This document shows positions 8,806 to 16,564 of a DNA stretch of 37,333 nt, piece after piece. The notes beneath the pieces are model-generated. The model saw only the letters and a list, made by a program, of their open reading frames with translations. It searched no databases and had not been told where the DNA came from. Source of the stretch: a virus; IMG/VR virus record IMGVR_UViG_3300027805_000038, positions 1 through 37,333 of that record; one strand, written 5' to 3'. The position numbers and the translations under genes were made by a program. Numbering within the stretch: the first letter of the stretch is position 1; the number at the start of each line of letters is the position of its first letter.

Positions 8806-8869
8806 CCTTGCTATAATAAATGTCACTTTCCAGTAATATAATATACGATTTTATTATGCATGTCAACCA

Positions 8870-8937
8870 ATTAAATACTTATACTTCACAATCGGGATGG
8901 GGAGACTAGGGGAATCAGTAAAATGGTTCTCCTTTTT
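8870..8937 (+). ncRNA. Candidate short transcript: late-like motif to orphan terminator
   Basis: ATTAAATA (8870-8877) resembles a late promoter. About 25 bases after its predicted start is a 10-bp hairpin with two G-U pairs: AGGGGAATCA (8908-8917), loop GTAAAA, TGGTTCTCCT (8924-8933), then a T-run. No coding frame lies between, so a transcript of about 55 bases is predicted. It may equally be a terminator protecting the downstream unit from stray transcription. Confidence 0.3.
8908..8937 (+). terminator. Intrinsic terminator in the HNH-fibre intergenic region
   Basis: Ten paired bases (8908-8917 with 8924-8933, including two G-U pairs), a 6-base loop and a five-T run (8933-8937). No gene on the plus strand precedes it closely. 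It lies 12 bases before the next late promoter. Confidence 0.7.
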
Positions 8938-8948
8938 ATTTGTATCTA

Positions 8949-8956
8949 GATAAATA
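8949..8956 (+). promoter_or_regulatory. T4-type late promoter for fibre module, GATAAATA
   Basis: GATAAATA lies 22 bases before the ATG at 8979 and directly after a terminator, so it probably drives 8979-10799. A weak AGGA is present in the leader. Confidence 0.7.
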
Positions 8957-8978
8957 CCTCTATAGGATTTATAAAAAA

Positions 8979-9185
8979 ATGGCACAGGAAATTATTAATG
9001 TTGGTATGCTGCCTAATGATGGTACTGGTGATCCTTTGCGGGTAGCGTACCAGAAGATTAACAGTAATTTTACTGAAATTTTTGGTACTTGGATGGTAAC
9101 TACTTCTGTCAATATTGATTTAGATTTTGGCACATTTGGTGGTCCTGCAACTGGGCTTAATATGGATTTTGGCGCATTTGCTTAA
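8979..9185 (+). CDS. Small virion/fibre-associated protein with INVG...NDGTGDPLR motif
   Basis: 68 residues. The segment EIINVGMLPNDGTGDPLRVA plus YQKINSNFTEIF is a motif found at the N-termini of structural and fibre proteins in marine T4-like phages, probably an attachment region. The same pattern recurs in the protein at 34886. An upstream TTG would add 13 residues, but it would lie before the late promoter's transcription start, so this ATG is preferred. It is followed after 12 bases by the collagen-like fibre protein, suggesting they act together at the tail. Confidence 0.7.
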   Translation: MAQEIINVGMLPNDGTGDPLRVAYQKINSNFTEIFGTWMVTTSVNIDLDFGTFGGPATGLNMDFGAFA

Positions 9186-9197
9186 AGGGGTAAAAGA

Positions 9198-10799
9198 ATG
9201 GCAAGTTTAAGACTAAAGCGTGGAACAGAGGCACAGCGGTTGACTATTACACCGTTGGAGGGTGAATTAATATATACTACTGACACAAATAAGTTATATG
9301 TTGGTAACGGAACAACACTTGGCGGAGTACTTGTTGCTGGTTTGAGTGGTTATAGTGGCCTTGATGGTACTGCAGGTTCTACTGGTTTGAGTGGTTATAG
9401 TGGGGTCGCAGCCGCGGCCGGCACCAGTGGTTATAGTGGTATTAATGGACTACCGGGTACTAGCGGCTACAGTGGCGTGGGCGGCCCTGGTTTCAGTGGT
9501 TATAGTGGTGAAGCAGGCCTGCCAGGTACAAGTGGTTACAGTGGCGAAACAGGAGCACCAGGTACAAGTGGTTACAGTGGCGAAGCAGGTTTACCGGGCA
9601 CTAGTGGTTATAGTGGCGAAACAGGAGCACCAGGTACAAGTGGTTACAGTGGCGAAACAGGAGCACCAGGTACAAGTGGTTACAGTGGTATTGATGGACT
9701 ACCAGGCACCAGTGGTTACAGTGGTATTGATGGACTACCAGGCACCAGTGGTTATAGTGGTATTGATGGACTACCAGGCACCAGTGGTTATAGTGGTATT
9801 GATGGACTACCAGGCACCAGTGGTTATAGTGGTATTGATGGACTACCAGGTACAAGTGGTTATAGCGGGTTCGACGGTTTATCTGGATACAGCGGCACTG
9901 AAGGTCTTTCTGGCTGGAGTGGATTCAGCGGCCAACCTGGTGGATTGAGTGGTTATAGCGGAGAGTCTGGTTTATCAGGCACAAGTGGTTACAGCGGCGA
10001 ATCTGGAGCCAGCACTAGTGGTTACAGTGGAATTAGTGGATTAGACGGAGTGAGTGGATTCAGTGGTCAGCCTGGCGGATTAAGCGGTTATAGTGGTGAA
10101 ACAGGCGTAAGTGGCTACAGCGGCATTGATGGACTACCGGGTACCAGTGGCTACAGTGGTATTGATGGACTATCAGGTACAAGTGGTTATAGTGGTATTG
10201 ATGGACTATCAGGTACAAGTGGTTATAGTGGTGAAGCAGGCCTACCAGGTACAAGTGGCTACAGTGGCGAAGCAGGTCTACCAGGTACAAGTGGTTATAG
10301 TGGCGAAGCAGGTCTATCAGGCACCAGTGGTTATAGTGGTATTGATGGACTACCAGGTACAAGTGGTTATAGCGGCGAATCAGGCGTGTCTGGATTTAGC
10401 GGATTAGATGGTGTATCTGGATATAGCGGCACTGAGGGTCTTTCTGGCTGGAGTGGATTCAGCGGTCAACCTGGTGGATTGAGTGGTTACAGCGGCGAAA
10501 CCGGTTTACCAGGCACTAGTGGCTACAGTGGCGAAACAGGAGCACCGGGTACAAGTGGCTACAGTGGCGAAGCGGGTCTACCAGGTACAAGTGGCTACAG
10601 TGGCGAAGCGGGTCTACCAGGTACAAGTGGTTATAGTGGCGAAGCAGGTCTATCCGGAGTAAGTGGTTACAGTGGTGTTAATATTAGTGCTATTGTAAGC
10701 GCAAGTGCTCCTGGTTCTCCTGTAATTGGTATGTTGTGGTGGGATGAAAGTGTTCCAGCCTTAAAAATTTACTTGTCTGGCGGATGGACTTTAGTTTAA
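9198..10799 (+). CDS. Collagen-like tail fibre/adhesin protein
   Basis: 533 residues. Residues 1-47 form a phage fibre N-terminal module (LRLKRGTEAQRLTITPLEGE, LIYTTDTNKLYVGNGTTLGG), probably anchoring the protein to the tail. Residues 48-493 are nearly continuous Gly-X-Y triplets, dominated by the 12-residue unit GYSGIDGLPGTS and variants, which should form a trimeric collagen-like rod. Short interruptions (GQPGGLSGYSG, GASTSGYSG) could be hinges. The last 23 residues (GMLWWDESVPALKIYL, SGGWTLV) are a small aromatic hairpin domain shared with other structural proteins here. AAAGGGG precedes the start. The likely role is host binding. Confidence 0.88.
   Translation: MASLRLKRGTEAQRLTITPLEGELIYTTDTNKLYVGNGTTLGGVLVAGLSGYSGLDGTAGSTGLSGYSGVAAAAGTSGYSGINGLPGTSGYSGVGGPGFSGYSGEAGLPGTSGYSGETGAPGTSGYSGEAGLPGTSGYSGETGAPGTSGYSGETGAPGTSGYSGIDGLPGTSGYSGIDGLPGTSGYSGIDGLPGTSGYSGIDGLPGTSGYSGIDGLPGTSGYSGFDGLSGYSGTEGLSGWSGFSGQPGGLSGYSGESGLSGTSGYSGESGASTSGYSGISGLDGVSGFSGQPGGLSGYSGETGVSGYSGIDGLPGTSGYSGIDGLSGTSGYSGIDGLSGTSGYSGEAGLPGTSGYSGEAGLPGTSGYSGEAGLSGTSGYSGIDGLPGTSGYSGESGVSGFSGLDGVSGYSGTEGLSGWSGFSGQPGGLSGYSGETGLPGTSGYSGETGAPGTSGYSGEAGLPGTSGYSGEAGLPGTSGYSGEAGLSGVSGYSGVNISAIVSASAPGSPVIGMLWWDESVPALKIYLSGGWTLV
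9339..10676 (+). repeat. Collagen-like 36-base tandem repeats
   Basis: The dominant unit is 36 bases encoding GYSG-xxG-xxG-TS. Five nearly identical copies run back to back from 9687 to 9866 (unit starts 9687, 9723, 9759, 9795, 9831). The remainder mixes GEAGLPGTS, GETGAPGTS and GESG variants. Such identity favours copy-number change by recombination or slippage. Confidence 0.95.
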
Positions 10800-10805
10800 T
10801 AAATT

Positions 10806-10813
10806 GATAAATA
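10806..10813 (+). promoter_or_regulatory. T4-type late promoter, GATAAATA, with long leader
   Basis: GATAAATA shortly after the fibre gene. The predicted start is near 10819, giving a leader of about 74 bases before the ATG at 10893. The leader begins with a stem-loop. Confidence 0.7.
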
Positions 10814-10819
10814 ATTCTG

Positions 10820-10838
10820 ATTACTAGCAGATAGTAAT
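10820..10838 (+). promoter_or_regulatory. 5'-terminal leader stem-loop
   Basis: ATTACTA (10820-10826), loop GCAGA, TAGTAAT (10832-10838). It begins one or two bases after the transcription start predicted from the late promoter at 10806. A GC-rich segment (GCGGTCCCCGCCGC) follows, then AAGGAG before the gene. It may stabilise the mRNA. Confidence 0.5.
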
Positions 10839-10892
10839 TTTATGCGGTCCCCGCCGCGTAGGCCTAGAACGCCATAACATAAGGAGAAACAA

Positions 10893-11507
10893 ATGGGTCG
10901 TCCAATAAAAATTAGACATACAAACGGATCAACACCAGTTGATACAGGATATGATAATCCTGCTGGTTCTGGAAATACATATGGTGTAGTTGGTGGTATT
11001 ACCAGTCAGAGTGGAAATCAGATACTATGTTCAGTAAAATTGCCTGGATTAGCAGCAGGTAATGGTTATATTGTTCGTCAGCGTAGTGCTACTAAGTTTT
11101 TAGTGGCTAATGCAACTGCAATTAATGATGAAGCAATAGTTGCTGGCGTAACTTATATTATCACCACATTAGGCACAACAAATTGGGCAGCCTTAGGTGC
11201 TAGTTCAAATGCAGCAGTAGGTGACGTATTTACTGCTACCGTTTCTGGTTCAGGTTTAACTACTACTGGACAAGTAAACCAAGTTGGATTATGTGCTCTA
11301 AGTAACACAGCCCCATTAACAGTTGATGGCACGATGAGTATTACTGCAACAAGAGCAGATGCCAGTACTTTCCGCCTAGCAAAGTTAAGTTCATATTTTG
11401 GCCTTGATTTTTTAGGTAATGGATATGTATTAAGTTTCAATGCTGCTGCTGTAGCAAATCCATCAAATGGTCAACCTTACCCAATTGTACAGGTTGCAAG
11501 CGCATAA
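10893..11507 (+). CDS. Virion structural protein (fibre/decoration), conserved beta-rich module
   Basis: 204 residues. The N-terminus MGRPIKIRHTNGSTPVDTGY resembles structural proteins of marine T4-like phages. The middle (about 80-130) holds the phage module VAGVTYIITTLGTTNWAALG, with AAVGDVFTATVSGSG, seen in many virion proteins. There is no signal peptide or membrane segment. The exact role is not recognised; a head or tail decoration protein is likely. A strong AAGGAG, its own late promoter and a structured leader suggest high expression. A perfect hairpin terminator follows. Confidence 0.7.
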   Translation: MGRPIKIRHTNGSTPVDTGYDNPAGSGNTYGVVGGITSQSGNQILCSVKLPGLAAGNGYIVRQRSATKFLVANATAINDEAIVAGVTYIITTLGTTNWAALGASSNAAVGDVFTATVSGSGLTTTGQVNQVGLCALSNTAPLTVDGTMSITATRADASTFRLAKLSSYFGLDFLGNGYVLSFNAAAVANPSNGQPYPIVQVASA

Positions 11508-11527
11508 TATTTTTAAAACATTGTGCT

Positions 11528-11552
11528 AAAAGGGTCCACGTGGACCCTTTTT
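11528..11552. terminator. Bidirectional terminator between convergent genes
   Basis: Perfect 24-base palindrome: AAAAGGGTCCAC (11528-11539) and GTGGACCCTTTT (11540-11551), followed by T. It ends the plus-strand structural gene and the minus-strand Nudix unit; the Nudix stop overlaps its edge. Confidence 0.92.
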
Positions 11553-12003
11553 ATTTTAGACTATCATGTATTATAGCAATTTTTTCTTGTATAATTTTAT
11601 AACTAAGTGTATTAAAAAGACCACGATGTAGCGGTTTGGGGTAGGTATTACTATCAATCCAGGAATAACCACAATGTTCTTGATTAAGTAGTGGTGTAAA
11701 TTCATTATCAACTATACAGTAAAAAGTATGATAGATAAAATTAGTATCACCACTAGTAAACTGCTCTATTGGAAACAATTTAGCGTCACTGGGCCAATAA
11801 TTAATTTCTTCTATGCATTCACGCTCAAGTGCTGACCGTAGAGTTTCACTGCGTTCAACTTTTCCACCTGGTAATCCCCATTCGCCTACATTTTTGTGTG
11901 CACGTAATAGAAATAAATGCCTACGTGTATTTTTTGCGTAAAAAATTACGCCAACACTGTTATTGGTACGTTTAGATGACGATTGACCAGTTTCCTTGTT
12001 CAT
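11551..12003 (-). CDS. Nudix hydrolase
   Basis: 150 residues from the ATG at 12003. The Nudix box GX5EX7REUXEEXGU is present as GKVERSE, then TLRSALERECIEEINY, with Asn in place of the last Gly. A preceding WGLPGG is typical. Nudix enzymes hydrolyse nucleoside diphosphates linked to another group; the substrate here is unknown (oxidised dNTP, capped RNA or a signal nucleotide are possible). A TTG at 12015 would add four residues, but ATG with GAGGG upstream is better. It overlaps the end of gp15 by 32 bases, so it is translated with the gp14-gp15 unit. An alternative role is host RNA decapping. Confidence 0.85.
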   Translation of the reverse strand: MNKETGQSSSKRTNNSVGVIFYAKNTRRHLFLLRAHKNVGEWGLPGGKVERSETLRSALERECIEEINYWPSDAKLFPIEQFTSGDTNFIYHTFYCIVDNEFTPLLNQEHCGYSWIDSNTYPKPLHRGLFNTLSYKIIQEKIAIIHDSLK

Positions 12004-13363
12004 ACCAGCCCTCAACTGATTTCATCCACCCCTCGCTTGGTACATATCTATACTGTAGCCCAGAGGTAAGATTTGTTACGTATTGTATACCCATTTCAGT
12101 TGCACTGTCAAGTACTATTGTCCACGCTGTGCCATTGTATTCAATAATAGAATTGGCGGCCGCCCCCAAAGTTAAACCGGGCCAGGCTGACTCGTTTGTT
12201 GAAGGACTTGGATATCCCAATTGTTGAGCAATGTCGTTAAGTATTAAATATCGTTGACCTACAACTGACGCTGGCAAACCATTATCTGGCCATTTTTGCA
12301 GTGGATCAATTGCGCTATTGATCGGATCAATAGTATTTTGTGGTAAGGTATCAATATCAACATTAAACAGTAAAAATCTATCATCAAGTGGATTGTATGC
12401 TATGGTGCCCTTAATTTCAGTTTCTAGATATGGGTTCTGTAGAGATATCATACTAACACCCTCACGTATTACACCATAAGCATTTAATAGAGCCTTCCAA
12501 TATATACGGGTATCTGGTGCAGGCTCGCTATCTAGGCTAGAATTAGATGGGTAGAATGGTTGATCTTCTGGTAGTAGTTGTAGTTGGCCATTTATTAATA
12601 ATAATTTATAGCCATATGGTGTAATTTTTTGTCGTGTACCTAGTAGCAGATCCTCATCTTCAATGTCTTCTCGGTATTGCCCACGAAAAATACTGGCAAT
12701 AATTCGTTGAATAATTTTCATTTTAACAACTTTAACTGGACTACTAAGCCAGATTGGCATATAGAATTTCCAACTCATAACATCAATGGGATTTCCTGTA
12801 CCCATTGGTATGCTACGACTAGTAAAGGTTAACCCGTCCTGATAAACTACACTTAGACTAGTCCAGTCAATAAAATTATCAGTGCTTTGTAATTCCATAC
12901 TAGGATTAAATAGTGTACCTAATTGCTCCAATAGTTCTAATTTTTGATTGTAGTTGGTAGTCCAAAAATCAACTTGTACTCTTAGTGTGTATGGAACCGG
13001 CATTAATCTTTCTACTGTAAATGCGTTACCTTGAGTAGTCTCAAACTCGCCGGTTTCATCATTGTAGGCTCTTTGTCTTACGTTCATTTTATCGACGAAG
13101 TATGGTTCTTGTGTGCGCCGCTGATCATATTCAAGTCCAGTAATATAGTAAGTAATAAGTGGCGCACTAGGCATATTACTGGCACTATTATTGCTTATAA
13201 TTGTAGATGCTTGCCTACTTGAATCTCCATACATTATTGGTACACGTTTAATTATAGGATTATTATTTGGATCAACACCCGATGTAACTTCCCACTGTGA
13301 AAAAATACGTGCAAACTGTATTAAAAAACGTTTTATTTGATTGTCGTAAAAATAGGCTGCCAT
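11972..13363 (-). CDS. gp15: Proximal tail sheath stabilisation protein gp15, extended
   Basis: The first 200 or so residues follow T4 gp15: AYFYDNQIKRFLIQFARIFS, IKRVPIMYGD, YYITGLEYDQRRTQEPYFVD and VDFWTTNYNQKLELLEQLGT. gp15 caps the tube and sheath at the neck and joins tail to head. T4 gp15 has 272 residues, this one 463. The extra C-terminal part carries two aromatic hairpin modules (about 369-419, GQRYLILND to YNGTAWTIVL; 428-463, ending EQGNWSIVI) similar to those in gp14, gp18 and the fibre. It lies 20 bases after gp14 on the minus strand. There is no Shine-Dalgarno; TCTAAATA ends five bases before the ATG. Confidence 0.87.
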   Translation of the reverse strand: MAAYFYDNQIKRFLIQFARIFSQWEVTSGVDPNNNPIIKRVPIMYGDSSRQASTIISNNSASNMPSAPLITYYITGLEYDQRRTQEPYFVDKMNVRQRAYNDETGEFETTQGNAFTVERLMPVPYTLRVQVDFWTTNYNQKLELLEQLGTLFNPSMELQSTDNFIDWTSLSVVYQDGLTFTSRSIPMGTGNPIDVMSWKFYMPIWLSSPVKVVKMKIIQRIIASIFRGQYREDIEDEDLLLGTRQKITPYGYKLLLINGQLQLLPEDQPFYPSNSSLDSEPAPDTRIYWKALLNAYGVIREGVSMISLQNPYLETEIKGTIAYNPLDDRFLLFNVDIDTLPQNTIDPINSAIDPLQKWPDNGLPASVVGQRYLILNDIAQQLGYPSPSTNESAWPGLTLGAAANSIIEYNGTAWTIVLDSATEMGIQYVTNLTSGLQYRYVPSEGWMKSVEGWYEQGNWSIVI

Positions 13364-13368
13364 AATTA

Positions 13369-13376
13369 TATTTAGA
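13369..13376 (-). promoter_or_regulatory. Late promoter variant (minus), TCTAAATA, 5 nt before gp15 ATG
   Basis: In the 20-base gap between gp14 and gp15 the minus strand reads TCTAAATA-TAATT-ATG. No ribosome binding site is present. The same octamer at the same spacing precedes the second HNH gene. Confidence 0.5.
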
Positions 13377-13383
13377 TATATGA

Positions 13384-15261
13384 TTAATCGGGTTGTATTT
13401 TAAGTACCTGACTTAGGCCTTGGCGTGAAGGTATTGTGCCTCCTTGAGCAGTTGGTACTACCGCAGTATTATTAATAAATGTACTAATCTGGCTTTGATC
13501 GGTTGCGGTAAGTGTAGGAGGTGTACGAACATTACGTGATATCTCTACCCACATTTTGCCATTAAATCTGTAAAGTTTTTGTGGTAGGTAGTCTAAGCGA
13601 AGAAAATAATCACCTAATTTAGGATTTGCAGGAAATGCTATACCTGTTCCAACAGGTTCACCATTAGGCGCAAACTCATCACCTGTTAAATAACCAGCAA
13701 GCCAGCCAAAATTCCGTGGTGTAAATCTTCGTATAAAAAGAAATCTTGGATCGCAGTCTGCCAAATAGTCCATTTCTGGGGTTGGCGTGCCGTCAAAATC
13801 GAACGCAACCTGTATACCAGAACCTGCAGGCATAGATACTAGCGTTTGGGTATTGATTGTTATTGTTTTTAGGGTTTGATTAACTCCTGTAATTTTTGCG
13901 GTAGGAGAAAAAACGGAATTAGGCGTTCCGTTTTCACTAAACAATGTTAATTTTATAGGTAAGTCAACCGTAACCCAGGGTGGTATGTTTTGTAATGGGA
14001 TTACAGATGAATTTGCTTGTACAAATTGAGCAGTTGTTAATATAAAATTTACAAATTGATCGCTGGTTGCAAATGTATTATCTGCTGTTCCGTATGGTCC
14101 ATATTGAGTAGTAGATCCTAGTGGAACGGTAAGGATGTGACTATCACCGACCATTGGTCCACTACCACCGTCTGTGGTTACTGGCGCACTAGTAGCGGTA
14201 GAAAGTAAAACGCTGGTACCAGCAACAATATTTGGTTTATTACTGGGATTAATATTTTTTGGTACATGCAGTGCTGTGCTACTATTACGATAAGCAGGAT
14301 TTTGTATCCTGACAATAGACATAGCACCAGATGTAACTGCTTGGTTTGCTATTATTAAATCAACTGGCGGTGCAGGTACACTTCCGTCATATGTTGGTAC
14401 AACATAAAGTTGAGTAACATCATAACCAGATTTTGGCACTAGTCTGGCCGCCTCTTCTAAATTAGCATTATTAATTTCTATGGTTTTGTTGTATCTTCCA
14501 ATAATATCACGCAAATTTTGCTCGGTGCTTAACACCCAGTATGCTGGATCAGGAGGACTAACACCAGGTGGTACAGGTTGTATAGGCGTATAAATTTTAT
14601 CACCCCAAGTCACTGTGTACCCCGGTTCATAACTCTGTGTTGGATCCCAATCACCGATATAATTGTCTTTGTTAATTGGTTGATTGAGTATATCTTGAAA
14701 TTCTTGACTATCAACTAATGGTTCACATTTAATCCGCCATAGATGAGGCCACCAGGTTTGACTAAAACCTTCACTTGCATAGTTGGCGTCAGTTATTTGA
14801 TAATAACGGCGCAAACCAATTGGTAGTTGTTCATTAAGGGGGTGGTAATCAGTAAGATGCGGCAGTTCAAACACATCTCCTACCATCAATTTACGTCCGA
14901 TAACGTCTATCATGTCATTGTAATGTACAGTAATAAAAACAATGTCGTTAGTTAAAAACAGTCCAAACTGGCTTAAATCAAAATCTAAATTCTGTACATT
15001 ATAGTGACCACGTAACCGATATATGTTTGGGTCATATTTACGATCCCTATTTTCAAGAAATAGGAGATCCTGTATATTTGTAGCAGTATCATCTGGATAA
15101 TGTGGCAGAGTAAAATCTTGGGTTGTACTTGGGTTATTTGCACCTATGTATTTGTGTATATACAAATCGGTAGCACCCACCGTAAACATTTCACTAATGG
15201 TTCTATCAATAAAACGGTAATCGTTTGTTTTTCTTTCTTTCCAGAGTGATAAACGTGGCAT
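13384..15261 (-). CDS. gp14: Neck protein gp14, expanded
   Basis: The N-terminal 190 residues show the gp14 neck pattern: QDLLFLENRDRKYDPNIYRL, LFLTNDIVFITVHYND, LMVGDVFELPHL, RRYYQITDA, WWPHLWRIKCEPLVD. gp14 with gp13 forms the collar that joins head and tail. T4 gp14 has 256 residues; this has 625. Insertions include a CBM5/12-like motif at 203-243 (GDWDPTQSYEPGYTVTWGDK, then YTPIQ...PPDPAYWVL) and a C-terminal hairpin module at about 550-574 (GDYFLRLDY...FNGKMWVEIS). It is the first gene of the minus-strand unit gp14-gp15-Nudix, so it is inverted relative to gp13. A late promoter lies 21 bases upstream. Confidence 0.85.
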   Translation of the reverse strand: MPRLSLWKERKTNDYRFIDRTISEMFTVGATDLYIHKYIGANNPSTTQDFTLPHYPDDTATNIQDLLFLENRDRKYDPNIYRLRGHYNVQNLDFDLSQFGLFLTNDIVFITVHYNDMIDVIGRKLMVGDVFELPHLTDYHPLNEQLPIGLRRYYQITDANYASEGFSQTWWPHLWRIKCEPLVDSQEFQDILNQPINKDNYIGDWDPTQSYEPGYTVTWGDKIYTPIQPVPPGVSPPDPAYWVLSTEQNLRDIIGRYNKTIEINNANLEEAARLVPKSGYDVTQLYVVPTYDGSVPAPPVDLIIANQAVTSGAMSIVRIQNPAYRNSSTALHVPKNINPSNKPNIVAGTSVLLSTATSAPVTTDGGSGPMVGDSHILTVPLGSTTQYGPYGTADNTFATSDQFVNFILTTAQFVQANSSVIPLQNIPPWVTVDLPIKLTLFSENGTPNSVFSPTAKITGVNQTLKTITINTQTLVSMPAGSGIQVAFDFDGTPTPEMDYLADCDPRFLFIRRFTPRNFGWLAGYLTGDEFAPNGEPVGTGIAFPANPKLGDYFLRLDYLPQKLYRFNGKMWVEISRNVRTPPTLTATDQSQISTFINNTAVVPTAQGGTIPSRQGLSQVLKIQPD

Positions 15262-15282
15262 TTAATTAGGCAACCTTTACTG

Positions 15283-15290
15283 TATTTATC
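15283..15290 (-). promoter_or_regulatory. T4-type late promoter (minus) for gp14-gp15-Nudix
   Basis: GATAAATA on the minus strand, 21 bases before the gp14 ATG, with AAAGG in the leader. It is divergent from the sigma70-type promoter at 15310. Confidence 0.7.
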
Positions 15291-15309
15291 CCACTAATTT
15301 CCAAAAAAA

Positions 15310-15338
15310 TTGACAATAAATAACCGGTCAGATATAAT
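15310..15338 (+). promoter_or_regulatory. Perfect sigma70-type promoter for 15367-18211
   Basis: TTGACA (15310-15315), a 17-base spacer, TATAAT (15333-15338): both hexamers and the spacing are exact consensus. The spacer also contains AATAAATA (15315-15322), a late-type motif. It probably allows early expression of the non-structural cassette by unmodified host polymerase. Confidence 0.85.
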
Positions 15339-15366
15339 GTATTCCATTAGTTAAATTGGAATTACT

Positions 15367-16560
15367 ATGGCAACCCGTACACAAAAAACTAAGCGTTTGA
15401 ACACTGATGGGGCATTTATTATGCCTGAATTGGTAGTACGTGATGTGGATACAAAGTATACTGGAGGAGAACCTTATTTCCCGGTACAACCAGAATCAGA
15501 ACGTAGGGCTGGTGCACTTTCGGCTGCCTTTAACTGGTATAGCAGATTCTTTGATAAAAAGATGGCTAAAGAACAACTGGCAGTATACTTGGAGAATACG
15601 GAAGTAGATTCTAACAATGGGATTACTCTTGCTAAGAAGTTGCGCCGAGTAGATGACAAGGAAATTATGCAGACATATGGCTGGCTAGCCAGGCTAAGTC
15701 TACGTGGATTAAAGTTGACCAGTGAAGAGCAAGCGAGGTTGACCAGCGAAATTGAAAGGCTGCTACAAACAGTGCATAAGCCAGTTGTAGTCGAACCAGT
15801 ACAAGAGGTAAAGACTAATCGCCCTAATGTTCAGGAAGTGATGCGTGATAGGGCAAGAGAGGCTGCTGGAGAGTTGGAAGGCTGCCTGGATGAGTTTATT
15901 ATTGCCGGTGCAAAGGCAGCCAATACTGCTACTAATGCCGTAGGTATTCTTTCTGAGCGTAATATTCTGCCACAGCATATTAGTATGCTCACAGAGGTCT
16001 GGAAAAAGAAGTTGACCGAATTCAATCAAGTATTGGAAGGTCGTGATCCACAACTAGTAGAAGCATATAGCCATTACAGTAAGCACCAAATTAAGGCTGT
16101 TGTAAAATTTATCGAGGGTGTTCTTGCCGGCCTAGACAGTTATATTAATGTTAAGAAGGCAGCAAAAACACCACGTAAGCGTAAGGCAGTTCCTCCAGAA
16201 AAGCAAGCCGCCAAGATTAAGTTCCTAAAGCAGTACCCTGAACTGGGGTTGACCAGTATTCATCCAGCCAAAATTATCGGTGCGGTTGAGGTCTGGGCAT
16301 ATGATACTGCAAAGCGTAAGTTGCACTACTATGTGGCTGACAGCCATGTTGGCACTCTTGCGGTTAAGGGTTCCACTATTCTAGGCTTTGATACTGGCAA
16401 AAGTGGCGTAAAAACAGTGCGTAAGCCAGAGGATGTACTTAAAAAGTTGATGGCTGCTGGCAAACCAGCGGCACGTAAGTTGTTTGATGCTATTAAGGCG
16501 GTACATACTCAGCCTAATGGTAGAACTAATGATGGTCTAGTTTTCTTAAAGGCGTACTAA
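15367..16560 (+). CDS. Conserved-looking basic protein of unknown function
   Basis: 397 residues, mostly helical, rich in Lys and Ala, without membrane segments. It starts with ATG after weak GGAA. The N-terminal part (about 30-140) is charged; the middle (about 150-260) is helical; KTPRKRKAVPPEKQAAK (near 265-285) is a basic linker. The C-terminal domain (about 290-397) has predicted beta-rich and helical parts: IIGAVEVWAYDTAKRKLHYY, GSTILGFDTGKSGVKTVRKP. I recall similar C-termini in unannotated proteins of marine T4-like phages but cannot verify this. It is first in the unit with the methyltransferase and MazG-like genes, behind a perfect host-type promoter. DNA binding or host takeover is a guess only. 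Confidence 0.75.
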   Translation: MATRTQKTKRLNTDGAFIMPELVVRDVDTKYTGGEPYFPVQPESERRAGALSAAFNWYSRFFDKKMAKEQLAVYLENTEVDSNNGITLAKKLRRVDDKEIMQTYGWLARLSLRGLKLTSEEQARLTSEIERLLQTVHKPVVVEPVQEVKTNRPNVQEVMRDRAREAAGELEGCLDEFIIAGAKAANTATNAVGILSERNILPQHISMLTEVWKKKLTEFNQVLEGRDPQLVEAYSHYSKHQIKAVVKFIEGVLAGLDSYINVKKAAKTPRKRKAVPPEKQAAKIKFLKQYPELGLTSIHPAKIIGAVEVWAYDTAKRKLHYYVADSHVGTLAVKGSTILGFDTGKSGVKTVRKPEDVLKKLMAAGKPAARKLFDAIKAVHTQPNGRTNDGLVFLKAY

Positions 16561-16564
16561 TACG

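Noticed and set aside
8812-8817. TATAAT in the HNH-fibre gap as a -10 element
   Set aside because: No -35-like sequence at proper distance on either strand; AT-rich sequence gives such matches by chance.
8940-8978. TTG start 13 codons upstream for the small protein at 8979
   Set aside because: It would lie before the late promoter's own start point, and the added residues are not conserved-looking.
9391-10407. Extra frames on both strands through the collagen repeats
   Set aside because: The 36-base period keeps other frames open. Their translations are monotonous shadows of the repeat.
9339-10676. Tandem repeats considered as a CRISPR array
   Set aside because: Units are contiguous and coding with a multiple-of-three period; there are no unique spacers, leader or cas genes.
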